Origin: Candidatus Latescibacterota bacterium
GTDB taxonomy: Bacteria; Latescibacterota; MVCY01; DTYK01
Direction of reading: 5' to 3'
Assembly: GCA_012961925.1 (NCBI GenBank)
Contig: DTYK01000107.1
Coordinates: 1 to 6,566, forward strand
Length of the DNA: 6,566 nt
Shown here: in pieces, positions 1 through 6,363 of the stretch
Layout: every line of letters starts with the position of its first letter
Numbering within the stretch: position 1 is the first letter of the stretch
Translations under genes and position numbers: made by a program
The notes under the pieces: model-generated
What the model was told of the DNA's origin: nothing
Seen by the model: only the letters and a program-made list of their open reading frames with translations
Database searches by the model: none

Positions 1-5
1 GTAGC

Positions 6-10
6 AGGAG
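6..10 (+). promoter_or_regulatory. Ribosome binding site for the TTG-started permease
   Basis: AGGAG lies 8 nt before a TTG codon at 19. The frame is open back to the window edge, but no ATG or GTG precedes the first membrane helix, so this site decides the start. A TAG at 2-4 or a TAA at 14-16, in other frames, could be the stop of the upstream gene, which by family convention would be the solute-binding protein. That last point is inference. Confidence 0.6.
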
Positions 11-18
11 ACCTAAGT

Positions 19-933
19 TTGGACAAAGTCCAAGGGCCCATCAGACAGATCAGGCAAGAACGGGGCTCCTATCTTTTGTGTGCCCCCACGTTGATCCTAT
101 TCCTGGTGTTTATGGTCTACCCTGTCTTCTACCTGGTGAGGTTGAGTTTCTACCAGTGGGATGGGATAACCCAGATGAGGTTCATTGGGCTGGAAAACTA
201 CAGGAGACTCCTGAGTGATCCCATCTGGTGGAAGGCCTTAGGGAACACCCTGATATACGTGCTCGCCAAGCTGGCAATAGAACTCAGCTTGGCCTTGGGC
301 GCTGCGGTAGCCCTGAATACAAAGCTTAAGGGAAGAACCCTCTTCCGATCCATCTTGTTCCTGCCTGTGGTGACAAGCACAGCAGTGATGGGCATAGTCT
401 TCGTAGGAATACTCTCGCCCTTTGAGGGCGCGTTCAACCTCATCCTGATGAAGCTGAGGTTGCTCAGCCAGTTCCATGATTGGCTGGGGGATCCACACAC
501 AGCACTGTATACTGTCATCGGCGTAGCAATATGGCATGACCTGGGGATCAATATGGTCCTCTTTTTGGCCGGCCTCCAATCGATACCAGAGTACCTCTAC
601 GACGCTGCTAAGATAGATGGTGCGGGAAGCTGGCAGCAGTTTCTGCATGTGACGCTGCCGATGCTCAAGCCTGTCGCATTGATCATAGTGATGCTCTCGA
701 TCATAGGCAGCTTCAAGGTCTTCGACATAGTTAACGTGATGACCAACGGCGGGCCATATTATGCAAGTGAGGTGGTCACCGACTATATGTTCAAGTATGG
801 TTTTGCTGGCAGAGGCCTGGGGGCTACTGTTATCGCACAGCAAGGCTACGCAGCCACAATAGGCATCGGCCTTTTTGTCGTTATCGCAGTCTTCACATTT
901 ATTCAGCTTAAGATGAGCAGGACAGAACGATAA
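19..933 (+). CDS. Carbohydrate ABC transporter permease, MalF/UgpA-like (CUT1)
   Basis: This is one of two inner-membrane subunits of a CUT1 sugar importer, forming half of the translocation channel. The 304-aa protein has a basic cytoplasmic N-terminus and about six hydrophobic segments, near residues 19-42, 73-99, 109-132, 161-186, 217-238 and 277-297. The cytoplasmic EAA loop, which docks the ATPase, is clear at about 191-218 (YDAAKIDGAGSWQQF, then VTLPML). The motif MTNGGPYYAS (241-250) is typical of MalF-type CUT1 permeases. The length is normal for the family. The start is TTG, supported by AGGAG 8 nt upstream; the next Met falls inside a helix. The partner permease begins 10 nt after the stop, so the two are almost certainly co-transcribed. 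The family is secure. The substrate is unknown, because the solute-binding protein that would set specificity is outside the window. Confidence 0.93.
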   Translation: MDKVQGPIRQIRQERGSYLLCAPTLILFLVFMVYPVFYLVRLSFYQWDGITQMRFIGLENYRRLLSDPIWWKALGNTLIYVLAKLAIELSLALGAAVALNTKLKGRTLFRSILFLPVVTSTAVMGIVFVGILSPFEGAFNLILMKLRLLSQFHDWLGDPHTALYTVIGVAIWHDLGINMVLFLAGLQSIPEYLYDAAKIDGAGSWQQFLHVTLPMLKPVALIIVMLSIIGSFKVFDIVNVMTNGGPYYASEVVTDYMFKYGFAGRGLGATVIAQQGYAATIGIGLFVVIAVFTFIQLKMSRTER

Positions 934-943
934 AGGGAACGCT

Positions 944-1777
944 ATGGGAAGATTCACCCGTTTGCCACTTTACATAGTTCTTGTTTTATGGTCCCTCATA
1001 TGCCTATATCCTCTTGTCTGGATGGTCTCTACATCGCTTAAGACTATGCCAGAGGTAACAGAGGATCCAATGGCACTTATCCCTAAGATCTTTCACTGGG
1101 GGAATTATCTTGAGGCATGGACAAAAGGTAATTTCGGGACATATTTTAAGAACAGTTTGATTATCACCGTGGCGGCCCTGTTCCTGGTGCTGTGGACAAC
1201 GTCTATGACTGCCTTCGCTGTGGCCAGGACTGACTTCCCGGGCAGAAGATCGATCCTCTATGCTCTCGTTATAACGCTCTTCATTCCGGCTGAGGCTACA
1301 TTGGTGCCTGTCTTCCACATCGCTAAGGGTCTACATCTGTTGAACTCATTGGCAGGAATAATTGTGGTCTCCGTTGCAGGATCCCAGGTGGTGAGCATCT
1401 ACCTCATTCAGGCATATTTGAGGACAATACCACGGGACTTGGATGATGCCGCAAAGATCGATGGCTGCAACCTGTTTCAGAGATACTGGTACGTAATTCT
1501 CCCCCTGGCCAAACCGGTATTGGCCACTGTCGCTATCCTCACCTTTATGGGTACGTGGAACGCATACATGTTGCCTTTGGCGTTTACTATGGCCAGGCCA
1601 GAGCTGAGAACATTGCCGGTGGGGTTGGTGGCCTTCCAGAGCGGTTTCGCCTTCAGTGTGAACTGGCCGCTCCTGTGTGCTGGCGCTGCGATATCAATAG
1701 TGCCTGTGATAGCACTCTATGTTTTCCTGCAGAGATACTTCGTCAGCGGGATAGCCGCAGCAGGGCTGAAGGGGTAA
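944..1777 (+). CDS. Carbohydrate ABC transporter permease, MalG/UgpE-like (CUT1)
   Basis: This is the second channel subunit of the sugar importer, 277 aa, a normal length for MalG-type permeases. Hydrophobic segments lie near residues 8-29, 70-94, 104-124, 135-156, 190-212 and 242-263. The EAA loop is at about 162-191 (DLDDAAKIDGCNLFQRY, then ILPLAKP), with the DGC variant common in MalG-type proteins. The C-terminus, FLQRYFVSGIAAAGLKG, is the usual CUT1 ending that contacts the ATPase dimer. The ATG at 944 follows AGGGAA (934-939), which starts immediately after the stop of the first permease, so translational coupling is likely. The ATPase gene follows after 61 nt. Nothing is missing or disrupted. 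Assignment to the family is secure; the transported sugar is unknown. Confidence 0.93.
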   Translation: MGRFTRLPLYIVLVLWSLICLYPLVWMVSTSLKTMPEVTEDPMALIPKIFHWGNYLEAWTKGNFGTYFKNSLIITVAALFLVLWTTSMTAFAVARTDFPGRRSILYALVITLFIPAEATLVPVFHIAKGLHLLNSLAGIIVVSVAGSQVVSIYLIQAYLRTIPRDLDDAAKIDGCNLFQRYWYVILPLAKPVLATVAILTFMGTWNAYMLPLAFTMARPELRTLPVGLVAFQSGFAFSVNWPLLCAGAAISIVPVIALYVFLQRYFVSGIAAAGLKG

Positions 1778-1838
1778 TCCTTGTTGTGAATGAAAGGATA
1801 AGGCGATCAGCAGTTTTGAATCGGGGAGGATCGGTCAA

Positions 1839-2945
1839 ATGGCAGATGTAGTACTGAAAGATGTGACAAAGATTTTTGAAAGAAATATTATAGCTGCCGA
1901 CAATATTAGTTTCGAAGTGAAAGATAAGGAATTCGTTGTCTTGGTTGGTCCTTCCGGTTGTGGAAAATCAACGACCTTAAGGTTGATCGCTGGGCTGGAA
2001 GAACTTACCGAGGGAGAGATCTATATTGACGGGAGATTGGTGAACGACATCCCCCCGAAGGACAGAGACATAGCTATGGTGTTCCAGAATTATGCGTTAT
2101 ATCCTCATATGACGGTCTATCACAACATGGCTTTTGGTTTGAAACTGAGGAAGTACCCCAGGAGAGAAATTGAAAGAAGAGTTCACGAAGCGGCAGAGAT
2201 TTTGGGCATCACCGATCTTTTGAACCGCAAACCCAAGGCGCTATCAGGCGGGGAGCAGCAAAGGGTGGCGGTAGGAAGAGCTATAGTTCGCAAACCCAAG
2301 GTCTTTCTTTTCGACGAACCATTATCTAACCTTGATGCCAAGCTCAGGGTTCAGATGAGGGCGGAGATCTGCAAGTTACATTCTCACTTAGAGGCTACCA
2401 TAATCTATGTTACCCATGACCAGGTGGAAGCGATGACGATGGGGCAGAGAATCGTAGTGATGCGGGATGGGGTTATTCAGCAGATCGACACCCCTTTGAA
2501 CCTTTACAACAGACCGGCCAATAAGTTTGTGGCGGGTTTCATTGGAAGTCCAACCATGAATTTCATACAGGGAACCCTCTCTAAGGACTGGAGGGGAGGT
2601 CTATCTTTCAGTGACGGTGTAATTAAGCTGGGCCTCCCTCGGAGACATAATAGGCGTCTTCAAAGTTATGTAGGCAGGGAGTTGATCCTGGGCATACGCC
2701 CTGAGGACATCTTGAACCCTAGGTTCGGTAAAAGTACGCCGGAGACGGTGACGATTTGGGCAAAGGTGGAGGTAATAGAGCCCATGGGCAACGAGACATT
2801 CCTTTATCTTAACACCGGCAGCACTTCCTTAGTAGCCCGGTTTTCAACAACCAAAATACCTCGGGTTGGAGAAGAGATGAAACTGATGGTGAATATGAGT
2901 AAGTGTCATTTTTTCGACAAGGATACGGAGATCGCACTTCTTTAG
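1839..2945 (+). CDS. ABC transporter ATP-binding protein, MalK/UgpC/MsmX-like
   Basis: This is the ATPase that powers the adjacent importer from the cytoplasmic face. The 368-aa protein carries every nucleotide-binding motif: Walker A GPSGCGKST (37-45), Q-loop Q83 in VFQNYALYPHMTV, signature LSGGEQQRVA (135-144), Walker B VFLFDEP (155-161), D-loop SNLD (163-166) and the switch histidine H193 in VTHDQVEAMT. After about residue 235 comes the C-terminal regulatory extension, with MOP/TOBE-like sequence around LGIRPEDI (284-291) and on to about 360. That makes it full length for the CUT1 ATPase group and longer than generic ABC ATPases. The ATG at 1839 follows GGGGAGGA. Many CUT1 operons lack a dedicated ATPase and share one, so its presence here suggests a self-sufficient transporter. 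Annotation pipelines often label such proteins ugpC, but glycerol-3-phosphate specificity is not implied. Confidence 0.95.
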   Translation: MADVVLKDVTKIFERNIIAADNISFEVKDKEFVVLVGPSGCGKSTTLRLIAGLEELTEGEIYIDGRLVNDIPPKDRDIAMVFQNYALYPHMTVYHNMAFGLKLRKYPRREIERRVHEAAEILGITDLLNRKPKALSGGEQQRVAVGRAIVRKPKVFLFDEPLSNLDAKLRVQMRAEICKLHSHLEATIIYVTHDQVEAMTMGQRIVVMRDGVIQQIDTPLNLYNRPANKFVAGFIGSPTMNFIQGTLSKDWRGGLSFSDGVIKLGLPRRHNRRLQSYVGRELILGIRPEDILNPRFGKSTPETVTIWAKVEVIEPMGNETFLYLNTGSTSLVARFSTTKIPRVGEEMKLMVNMSKCHFFDKDTEIALL

Positions 2946-2991
2946 AATCTGAGAAATGGGGCTTCCTAAAACCCAAGGAGAGCGGTAATCT

Positions 2992-2998
2992 GGAGGAG
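2992..2998 (+). promoter_or_regulatory. Ribosome binding site fixing the AraC-type regulator start
   Basis: GGAGGAG stands 6 nt before the ATG at 3005. The same frame is open back to an ATG at 2903, inside the ATPase gene, but the 34 extra residues read as out-of-frame ATPase sequence and linker and show no family resemblance. The 3005 start is therefore preferred. Confidence 0.75.
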
Positions 2999-3004
2999 AC
3001 GTGG

Positions 3005-3937
3005 ATGATTCTGTGCCAGTTGAACCAGCCGGATGTGATAGAAAGGGCAGCTCTCTCTATAGTACAAGGTCTGGAGAGGGATAAGGTTAACATTCGATAT
3101 CTCTCACCGCGGGATTCGCTCGTGGGGAGAATTCCCTTGTTGGAAGATGAGCTCATCAGGGTCGGTTGCCACCCTTATTATGAGATCGGTTATATAAGGA
3201 GAGGAAGGGGGATCGTGGCCATTGAGGATGAGGTATTCGATGCTCAAGCAGGTGATCTGTTTATTATCAGGCCTTATGAAATCCACGGCATCCAGCCGGA
3301 CCGGGATGATCCCTTTGGTATGGCCTGGTTCAGCATCCACCCCCACGGGATGGCCGGTTGGGTATCGACATATGTCCGCAGGGCCATGGAGGGGGCAAAC
3401 AAGCCCATAATACATCTGGAAAGGACGTACGAATTTTGGAATATGTTAGAGGAAGTGCTTAAGGAGATCGCCTTCCATAGCTTTAAGTACCAGGTGGCTC
3501 TGAGAGCGGAGTTATTACATCTGTTCATTGTTTTTATAAGAAGGGTGAAGGTGGTCAGGGGAGAGGAGAGGCCTCTCAATCTCAGCGAGATCCTACCGAA
3601 GCAGAGCAAGAAGAGATGGAGGGAGGCCGTGGAAGCCGCCATGGAATTTATCAGAGAAAATTATCAGCAGAGAATAGACTTGGAAACGGTTGCGGGAAGG
3701 ACCCTTCTGAGCCCGAACTATTTCTGCGAGGTCTTCAAGGCAGAAACCGGAGTCACCTTCACAGAATACGTGACAAAGGTCAGGATGGCAGAGGCAAAAA
3801 GGCTCTTAAGGGACACCAACCTCAGTGTCTCTGAGATTTCCCGAAAGGTAGGTTACGAGAGCATCCACTATTTCAGCAGGTTGTTCAAGGAACGTGAAGG
3901 CCTGTCGCCGAGCGAGTTCAGAGGGATAGTGAAGTGA
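3005..3937 (+). CDS. AraC-family transcriptional regulator with cupin-like sensor domain
   Basis: This is a cytoplasmic DNA-binding regulator, probably sensing a sugar and controlling the neighbouring transport and catabolic genes. From the ATG at 3005 it is 310 aa. Residues about 55-115 form the AraC-type cupin (HPYYEIGYIRRGRG, then AGDLFIIRPYEIHGI), the usual ligand-binding part. The C-terminal 100 residues hold the double helix-turn-helix: helix region one at about 225-246 (LETVAGRTLLSPNYFCEVFK) and region two at about 274-296 (SVSEISRKVGYESIHYFSRL), ending in the conserved LSPSEFR. The gene lies 59 nt after the ATPase stop, has its own strong GGAGGAG site, and is probably in the transporter operon. 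Its stop codon overlaps the GTG of a small membrane ORF. The family call is secure; the effector and operators are unknown. A longer form from 2903 is possible but unlikely. Confidence 0.93.
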   Translation: MILCQLNQPDVIERAALSIVQGLERDKVNIRYLSPRDSLVGRIPLLEDELIRVGCHPYYEIGYIRRGRGIVAIEDEVFDAQAGDLFIIRPYEIHGIQPDRDDPFGMAWFSIHPHGMAGWVSTYVRRAMEGANKPIIHLERTYEFWNMLEEVLKEIAFHSFKYQVALRAELLHLFIVFIRRVKVVRGEERPLNLSEILPKQSKKRWREAVEAAMEFIRENYQQRIDLETVAGRTLLSPNYFCEVFKAETGVTFTEYVTKVRMAEAKRLLRDTNLSVSEISRKVGYESIHYFSRLFKEREGLSPSEFRGIVK

Positions 3938-4068
3938 CGGTCTATGACTTTCTCGCGTATTTCCGTGGCCGGAAGACCATCCTGGCAAGGTCTGTCAAGC
4001 CTCTCCTCATCATCTTTCCTCAACTGCTCCTTCTCATAATCTCCCGAAGATACGGCAAAAGAAAGTAA
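3934..4068 (+). CDS. Possible 44-aa small membrane protein overlapping the AraC-type gene
   Basis: A GTG at 3934 shares bases with the TGA stop of the regulator (GTGA), with GAGGGA at 3921-3926 giving 7-nt spacing. This is the arrangement expected for translational coupling. The 44-codon frame ends at TAA 4066-4068. It encodes a basic N-terminal half with RGRK at 11-14, then a leucine/isoleucine-rich stretch at about 23-37 (KPLLIIFPQLLLLII), then a very basic end, SRRYGKRK. That is one potential membrane helix flanked by positive charge. I recognise no family. Against it: it is short, it starts with GTG, and the region could be a chance frame or a remnant of a decayed gene. It lies where the long gap between regulator and aminotransferase would otherwise be empty. 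Confidence 0.35.
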   Translation: MTVYDFLAYFRGRKTILARSVKPLLIIFPQLLLLIISRRYGKRK

Positions 4069-4192
4069 AATGGTCTAAAGACCTTTGGGGTTTGATTTAT
4101 TATATTATCTCCCCCATCCGTGAAATTTGTGCGAAGTTGAGAAAGGGCCTTGCCTTCAGCCAGTGGTACCAAATCCGAACAGGAGGTTACCG
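4069..4192 (+). other. Intergenic gap before the aminotransferase, possible promoter region
   Basis: This is the rest of the gap between the regulator and the aminotransferase. It contains a small hairpin GGTC-TAAA-GACC (4072-4083), too weak to call a terminator. An AT-rich tract at about 4091-4110 includes TATATT and TATTAT, which resemble -10 hexamers, but no good -35 box stands at the proper distance. It ends in the AGGAGGT ribosome binding site. It is the most plausible place in the window for a second promoter or an AraC-type operator, but I see no clear direct-repeat operator. Confidence 0.25.
4181..4187 (+). promoter_or_regulatory. Ribosome binding site fixing the aminotransferase start
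   Basis: A consensus AGGAGGT lies 5 nt before the ATG at 4193. The frame also has a GTG at 4127, but the 22 residues it would add are proline-rich, unlike the family, and include the translated Shine-Dalgarno region. The 4193 start is clearly better. Confidence 0.8.
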
Positions 4193-5455
4193 ATGTCAGA
4201 AGAGAGACTTGCACTTTTCGGGGGAGAGAAGGCGGTGACCATCCCGTACGTGGAGGGGTGGAGGCGCATCACGGAGAAGGAGAAACAGATCGTCTCCGAG
4301 ATGCTAGAGCGAGAAGAGATTACAGGTGTTCCTGAAGTGGTGAGGGAGTTCGAGAAGGAGTTCGCGGAATTCATCGGTACCAGATATGCCCTCTCTCAGT
4401 GCAACGGGACTTCAACGTTGCTGGCAGCCTACTTCGCCGCAGGTGTTGGCCCCGGAGATGAGGTGATCGTGCCTTCATATACATGGCATGCCTCCATAAG
4501 CCCCATACTGCATAACAACGCTATCCCTGTGTTCTGTGAGATAGATCCCCACACGCTCACCGCAGACCCCGAGGACATCAGGCGCAAGATCACGCCAAGG
4601 ACAAAGGCCATCTGTGTGGTCCATATGTGGGGCAACGTGGTAAAGATGGACGATATCATGGAAATAGCTCAGGAACATAATCTTACGGTGATCGAGGACT
4701 GTTCCCACGCCCACGGTGCCGAATACGACGGCGAAAAAGTGGGATCCATAGGACATATTGGTTGCTTCAGCCTCCAGGGGAGCAAGGCCATGGTTGCGGG
4801 AGAAGGGGGGATAGTGGTGACCGGTGACACAGAGCTCTACGAACGGCTCCTCATCTGCGGCCATTACGGCAGGATAGAGGGGGATCTGGTTACAGACCGT
4901 TATCGTCACCTTGCCCCTCCGGGGATCGGATACAAGTTCCGGGCACATCCCCTGGCCATAGGTACAGCCAGGGTGCAGTTGAGCCGGCTTGCGGAGTTGA
5001 ACCAGAAGAGGACAGCTAACTTCGCCTATTTGGACAGGGAGCTGGGTAAGATCAAGGGCATAGAGCCGCTTACCGTCTACCCAAAGGCCAAGCGGGGCGG
5101 GTTTTACGGATACAGACTCATATATCACGAAGAAGAGGTGGGGGTGCCGAGGGAGAGGTTCATAGAGGCCCTTAAGGCTGAGGGGGTGGACGTAAGCCCT
5201 TGCCGGTATATGATATATCACCTCCACCCCCTTTATCAGGGCTACAACTTCCACGGAAAGGGGTGTCCCTACAACTGTCCGCATATGAAAGAATACCAGC
5301 CCCCTGGAGAAGGTTCCCTTCCGGTGACGGAAGATGTGTATCGAAGGCTTTTAGCCCTACCGGTGTTTACCGAGCCTCCGGAGGGGCTCTTGGAGCAATA
5401 TGTGGAAGCGTTCCGGAAGGTCGTGGAGAACATAGATCAGCTAAAAACAGCGTAG
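4193..5455 (+). CDS. DegT/DnrJ/EryC1/StrS-family PLP-dependent aminotransferase
   Basis: This cytoplasmic fold-type I PLP enzyme belongs to the family that aminates keto-sugars or keto-cyclitols. The 420-aa protein starts MSEERLALFGGEKAV, a common opening in the family. NGTSTL (71-76) fits the cofactor phosphate-binding region, VIEDCSHAHGA (166-176) carries Asp169 for the PLP pyridine nitrogen, and CFSLQGSKAMVAGEGG (191-206) carries the Schiff-base Lys198. The lysine is retained, so it is not of the ColD dehydratase type, where histidine replaces it. The C-terminal domain has a CPYNCPH segment (358-364) just before the final helices, giving a CX3C pair. The length is normal and the gene looks intact. 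It sits downstream of the importer and regulator and 72 nt upstream of a glycosidase-like gene, so a role with an imported or cell-surface sugar is plausible. The precise substrate is not deducible; inosose-type and nucleotide-sugar aminotransferases are both possible. Confidence 0.92.
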   Translation: MSEERLALFGGEKAVTIPYVEGWRRITEKEKQIVSEMLEREEITGVPEVVREFEKEFAEFIGTRYALSQCNGTSTLLAAYFAAGVGPGDEVIVPSYTWHASISPILHNNAIPVFCEIDPHTLTADPEDIRRKITPRTKAICVVHMWGNVVKMDDIMEIAQEHNLTVIEDCSHAHGAEYDGEKVGSIGHIGCFSLQGSKAMVAGEGGIVVTGDTELYERLLICGHYGRIEGDLVTDRYRHLAPPGIGYKFRAHPLAIGTARVQLSRLAELNQKRTANFAYLDRELGKIKGIEPLTVYPKAKRGGFYGYRLIYHEEEVGVPRERFIEALKAEGVDVSPCRYMIYHLHPLYQGYNFHGKGCPYNCPHMKEYQPPGEGSLPVTEDVYRRLLALPVFTEPPEGLLEQYVEAFRKVVENIDQLKTA

Positions 5456-5511
5456 CCGGAGATCTCCAAAGACGGCAAAATTCTGCTGGTGGAGTCGAAC
5501 ATAACAGGTCT

Positions 5512-5519
5512 GAGGAGGT
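5512..5519 (+). promoter_or_regulatory. Ribosome binding site for the GH127-like gene
   Basis: GAGGAGGT, a near-perfect anti-Shine-Dalgarno match, lies 8 nt before the ATG at 5528. The strong site suggests the gene is, or recently was, well translated despite its damaged protein. Confidence 0.7.
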
Positions 5520-5527
5520 AAATAGCC

Positions 5528-6277
5528 ATGAAGCCTAAACAGATCCCTGCAACTCTTGACCTTACTGACCGGGCCAAGCTGGCGCAACACTACTTCATTT
5601 ACAACCCGGACAGGGCACAGAACTACCGCCCCTACTTTTCGATGAGAATCATGTTCGACCCGCCATTTTACAGACATTCGTCGTGGGATTTCGGTGATGT
5701 AACCGGCCGTTTTGTGGAAGGCTTTATCTTCAACCGCACCATGGTTGGCGACGATGAGGGGAAGGGTGTGGAACAGGGGGTGAGGAACTTTATGCTCTCC
5801 GTGTTTCGGGAAGATGGCCTCTCCTACCGGGGATATGTCAAGGACCGGGACCCGAAGCAGGAAGGGGATATGTTCTTCTGGGATCAGGGGCGGGTGCTCT
5901 ACGGTCTGGTTACTTGGTACGTGAAGGAGCATACGTCCTTGGCTATACGCGTCCCCGACTGGGTGGACAAATGGGATGTTAGAGTTACCGTCGATGGAGC
6001 AGATACCCCTTTCCACTGGCAGGAGGACTACGCACGGTTGGACAGGGTTCGAAGAGGGCAGACCGTTACCGTTCGATATCCTTTGCGTCGGATCTGGAGG
6101 CGGGAAGATGTGGGAACGGCCAGTTTTGACTTCAAATGGCGTGGAGATACAGTGGTGGAGGTCAGACCTAAAGGCATGATATTACCCCTCTATGAAAGAG
6201 ACACCATGGATAAGGATGAGGTGCCGTTTAAATCGACTCCTACCCGCACGGCGCCGAAGGATTTCCATATCTGGTAA
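5528..6277 (+). CDS. GH127-like (beta-L-arabinofuranosidase-like) protein, apparently internally deleted
   Basis: The 249-aa frame reads cleanly, but the protein seems to be two ends of a larger one. Residues 1 to about 130 (PATLDLTDRAKLA, then HSSWDFGDVTGR at 50-61 and FFWDQGRVLYGLVTW at 116-130) resemble the N-terminal start of the (alpha/alpha)6 barrel in uncharacterised GH127/DUF1680-like proteins. From about 136 onward (LAIRVPDWVDKW, FKWRGDTVVEVRP, ILPLYERDTM) the sequence resembles the C-terminal beta-sandwich of the same family, with the usual end at a tryptophan. From memory, full-length relatives have roughly 600-700 residues, so several hundred central residues appear to be absent. 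The protein has no cysteine at all, whereas the GH127 zinc site and nucleophile use cysteines in the missing part, so hydrolase activity is not expected. The junction lies near 5915-5935. A true short variant, a deletion or an assembly join are all possible. There is no signal peptide. Confidence 0.75.
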   Translation: MKPKQIPATLDLTDRAKLAQHYFIYNPDRAQNYRPYFSMRIMFDPPFYRHSSWDFGDVTGRFVEGFIFNRTMVGDDEGKGVEQGVRNFMLSVFREDGLSYRGYVKDRDPKQEGDMFFWDQGRVLYGLVTWYVKEHTSLAIRVPDWVDKWDVRVTVDGADTPFHWQEDYARLDRVRRGQTVTVRYPLRRIWRREDVGTASFDFKWRGDTVVEVRPKGMILPLYERDTMDKDEVPFKSTPTRTAPKDFHIW

Positions 6278-6294
6278 AATCCAATATCTATCAT

Positions 6295-6302
6295 GAGGAG
6301 GA
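6295..6302 (+). promoter_or_regulatory. Strong ribosome binding site before an 18-codon mini-ORF
   Basis: GAGGAGGA lies 4 nt before the ATG at 6307. This is the best translation signal between the GH127-like gene and the deacetylase-like gene, yet its frame closes after 18 codons. It may serve a leader peptide, or it may be the original start of a gene now shifted out of frame. Confidence 0.45.
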
Positions 6303-6306
6303 AGAA

Positions 6307-6363
6307 ATGGAATGTGTGAACTTAGGGGCACGTTGTGGAGTCAAGGTTTCTCATCGGTTATGA
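6307..6363 (+). CDS. 18-codon mini-ORF overlapping the deacetylase start
   Basis: ATG at 6307, with GAGGAGGA upstream, opens a frame (MECVNLGARCGV...) that stops at TGA 6361-6363 and overlaps the GTG at 6335 by 29 nt. It could be a coupling leader, or simply the first codons of the deacetylase gene displaced by one base: removing one T from 6333-6334 would join MECVNLGAR to the deacetylase frame at VESRFLIGYD. There is no direct evidence that the peptide is functional. Confidence 0.2.
   Translation: MECVNLGARCGVKVSHRL

Noticed and set aside
238..957. Long minus-strand open frame opposite the first permease
   Set aside because: It is antisense to a clear permease, rich in His, Cys and Gln in an unlikely mix, and shows no domain. 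It is a shadow of the coding strand.
1555..1851. Plus-strand frame spanning the end of the second permease and the spacer
   Set aside because: Most of it is an alternative frame of the permease. It has no ribosome binding site and ends just inside the ATPase gene.
2903..3004. N-terminal extension of the AraC-type regulator from an ATG at 2903
   Set aside because: It overlaps the ATPase gene, has no family-like sequence, and a GGAGGAG site stands properly before the ATG at 3005.
4072..4086. Hairpin GGTC-TAAA-GACC followed by TTT as a rho-independent terminator
   Set aside because: The stem has only four continuous pairs and the T run is three bases, then G-rich. It is too weak to support termination.
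4127..4192. N-terminal extension of the aminotransferase from a GTG at 4127
   Set aside because: It would translate the consensus AGGAGGT site. The ATG at 4193 gives the usual family N-terminus.
4475..5284. Long minus-strand open frame opposite the aminotransferase
   Set aside because: It is fully antisense to a gene with intact PLP motifs. No recognisable domain or ribosome binding site supports it.
5372..5389. Inverted repeat GAGCC-TCCGGAGG-GGCTC as a terminator
   Set aside because: It lies inside the aminotransferase coding sequence and has no T-tract after it.
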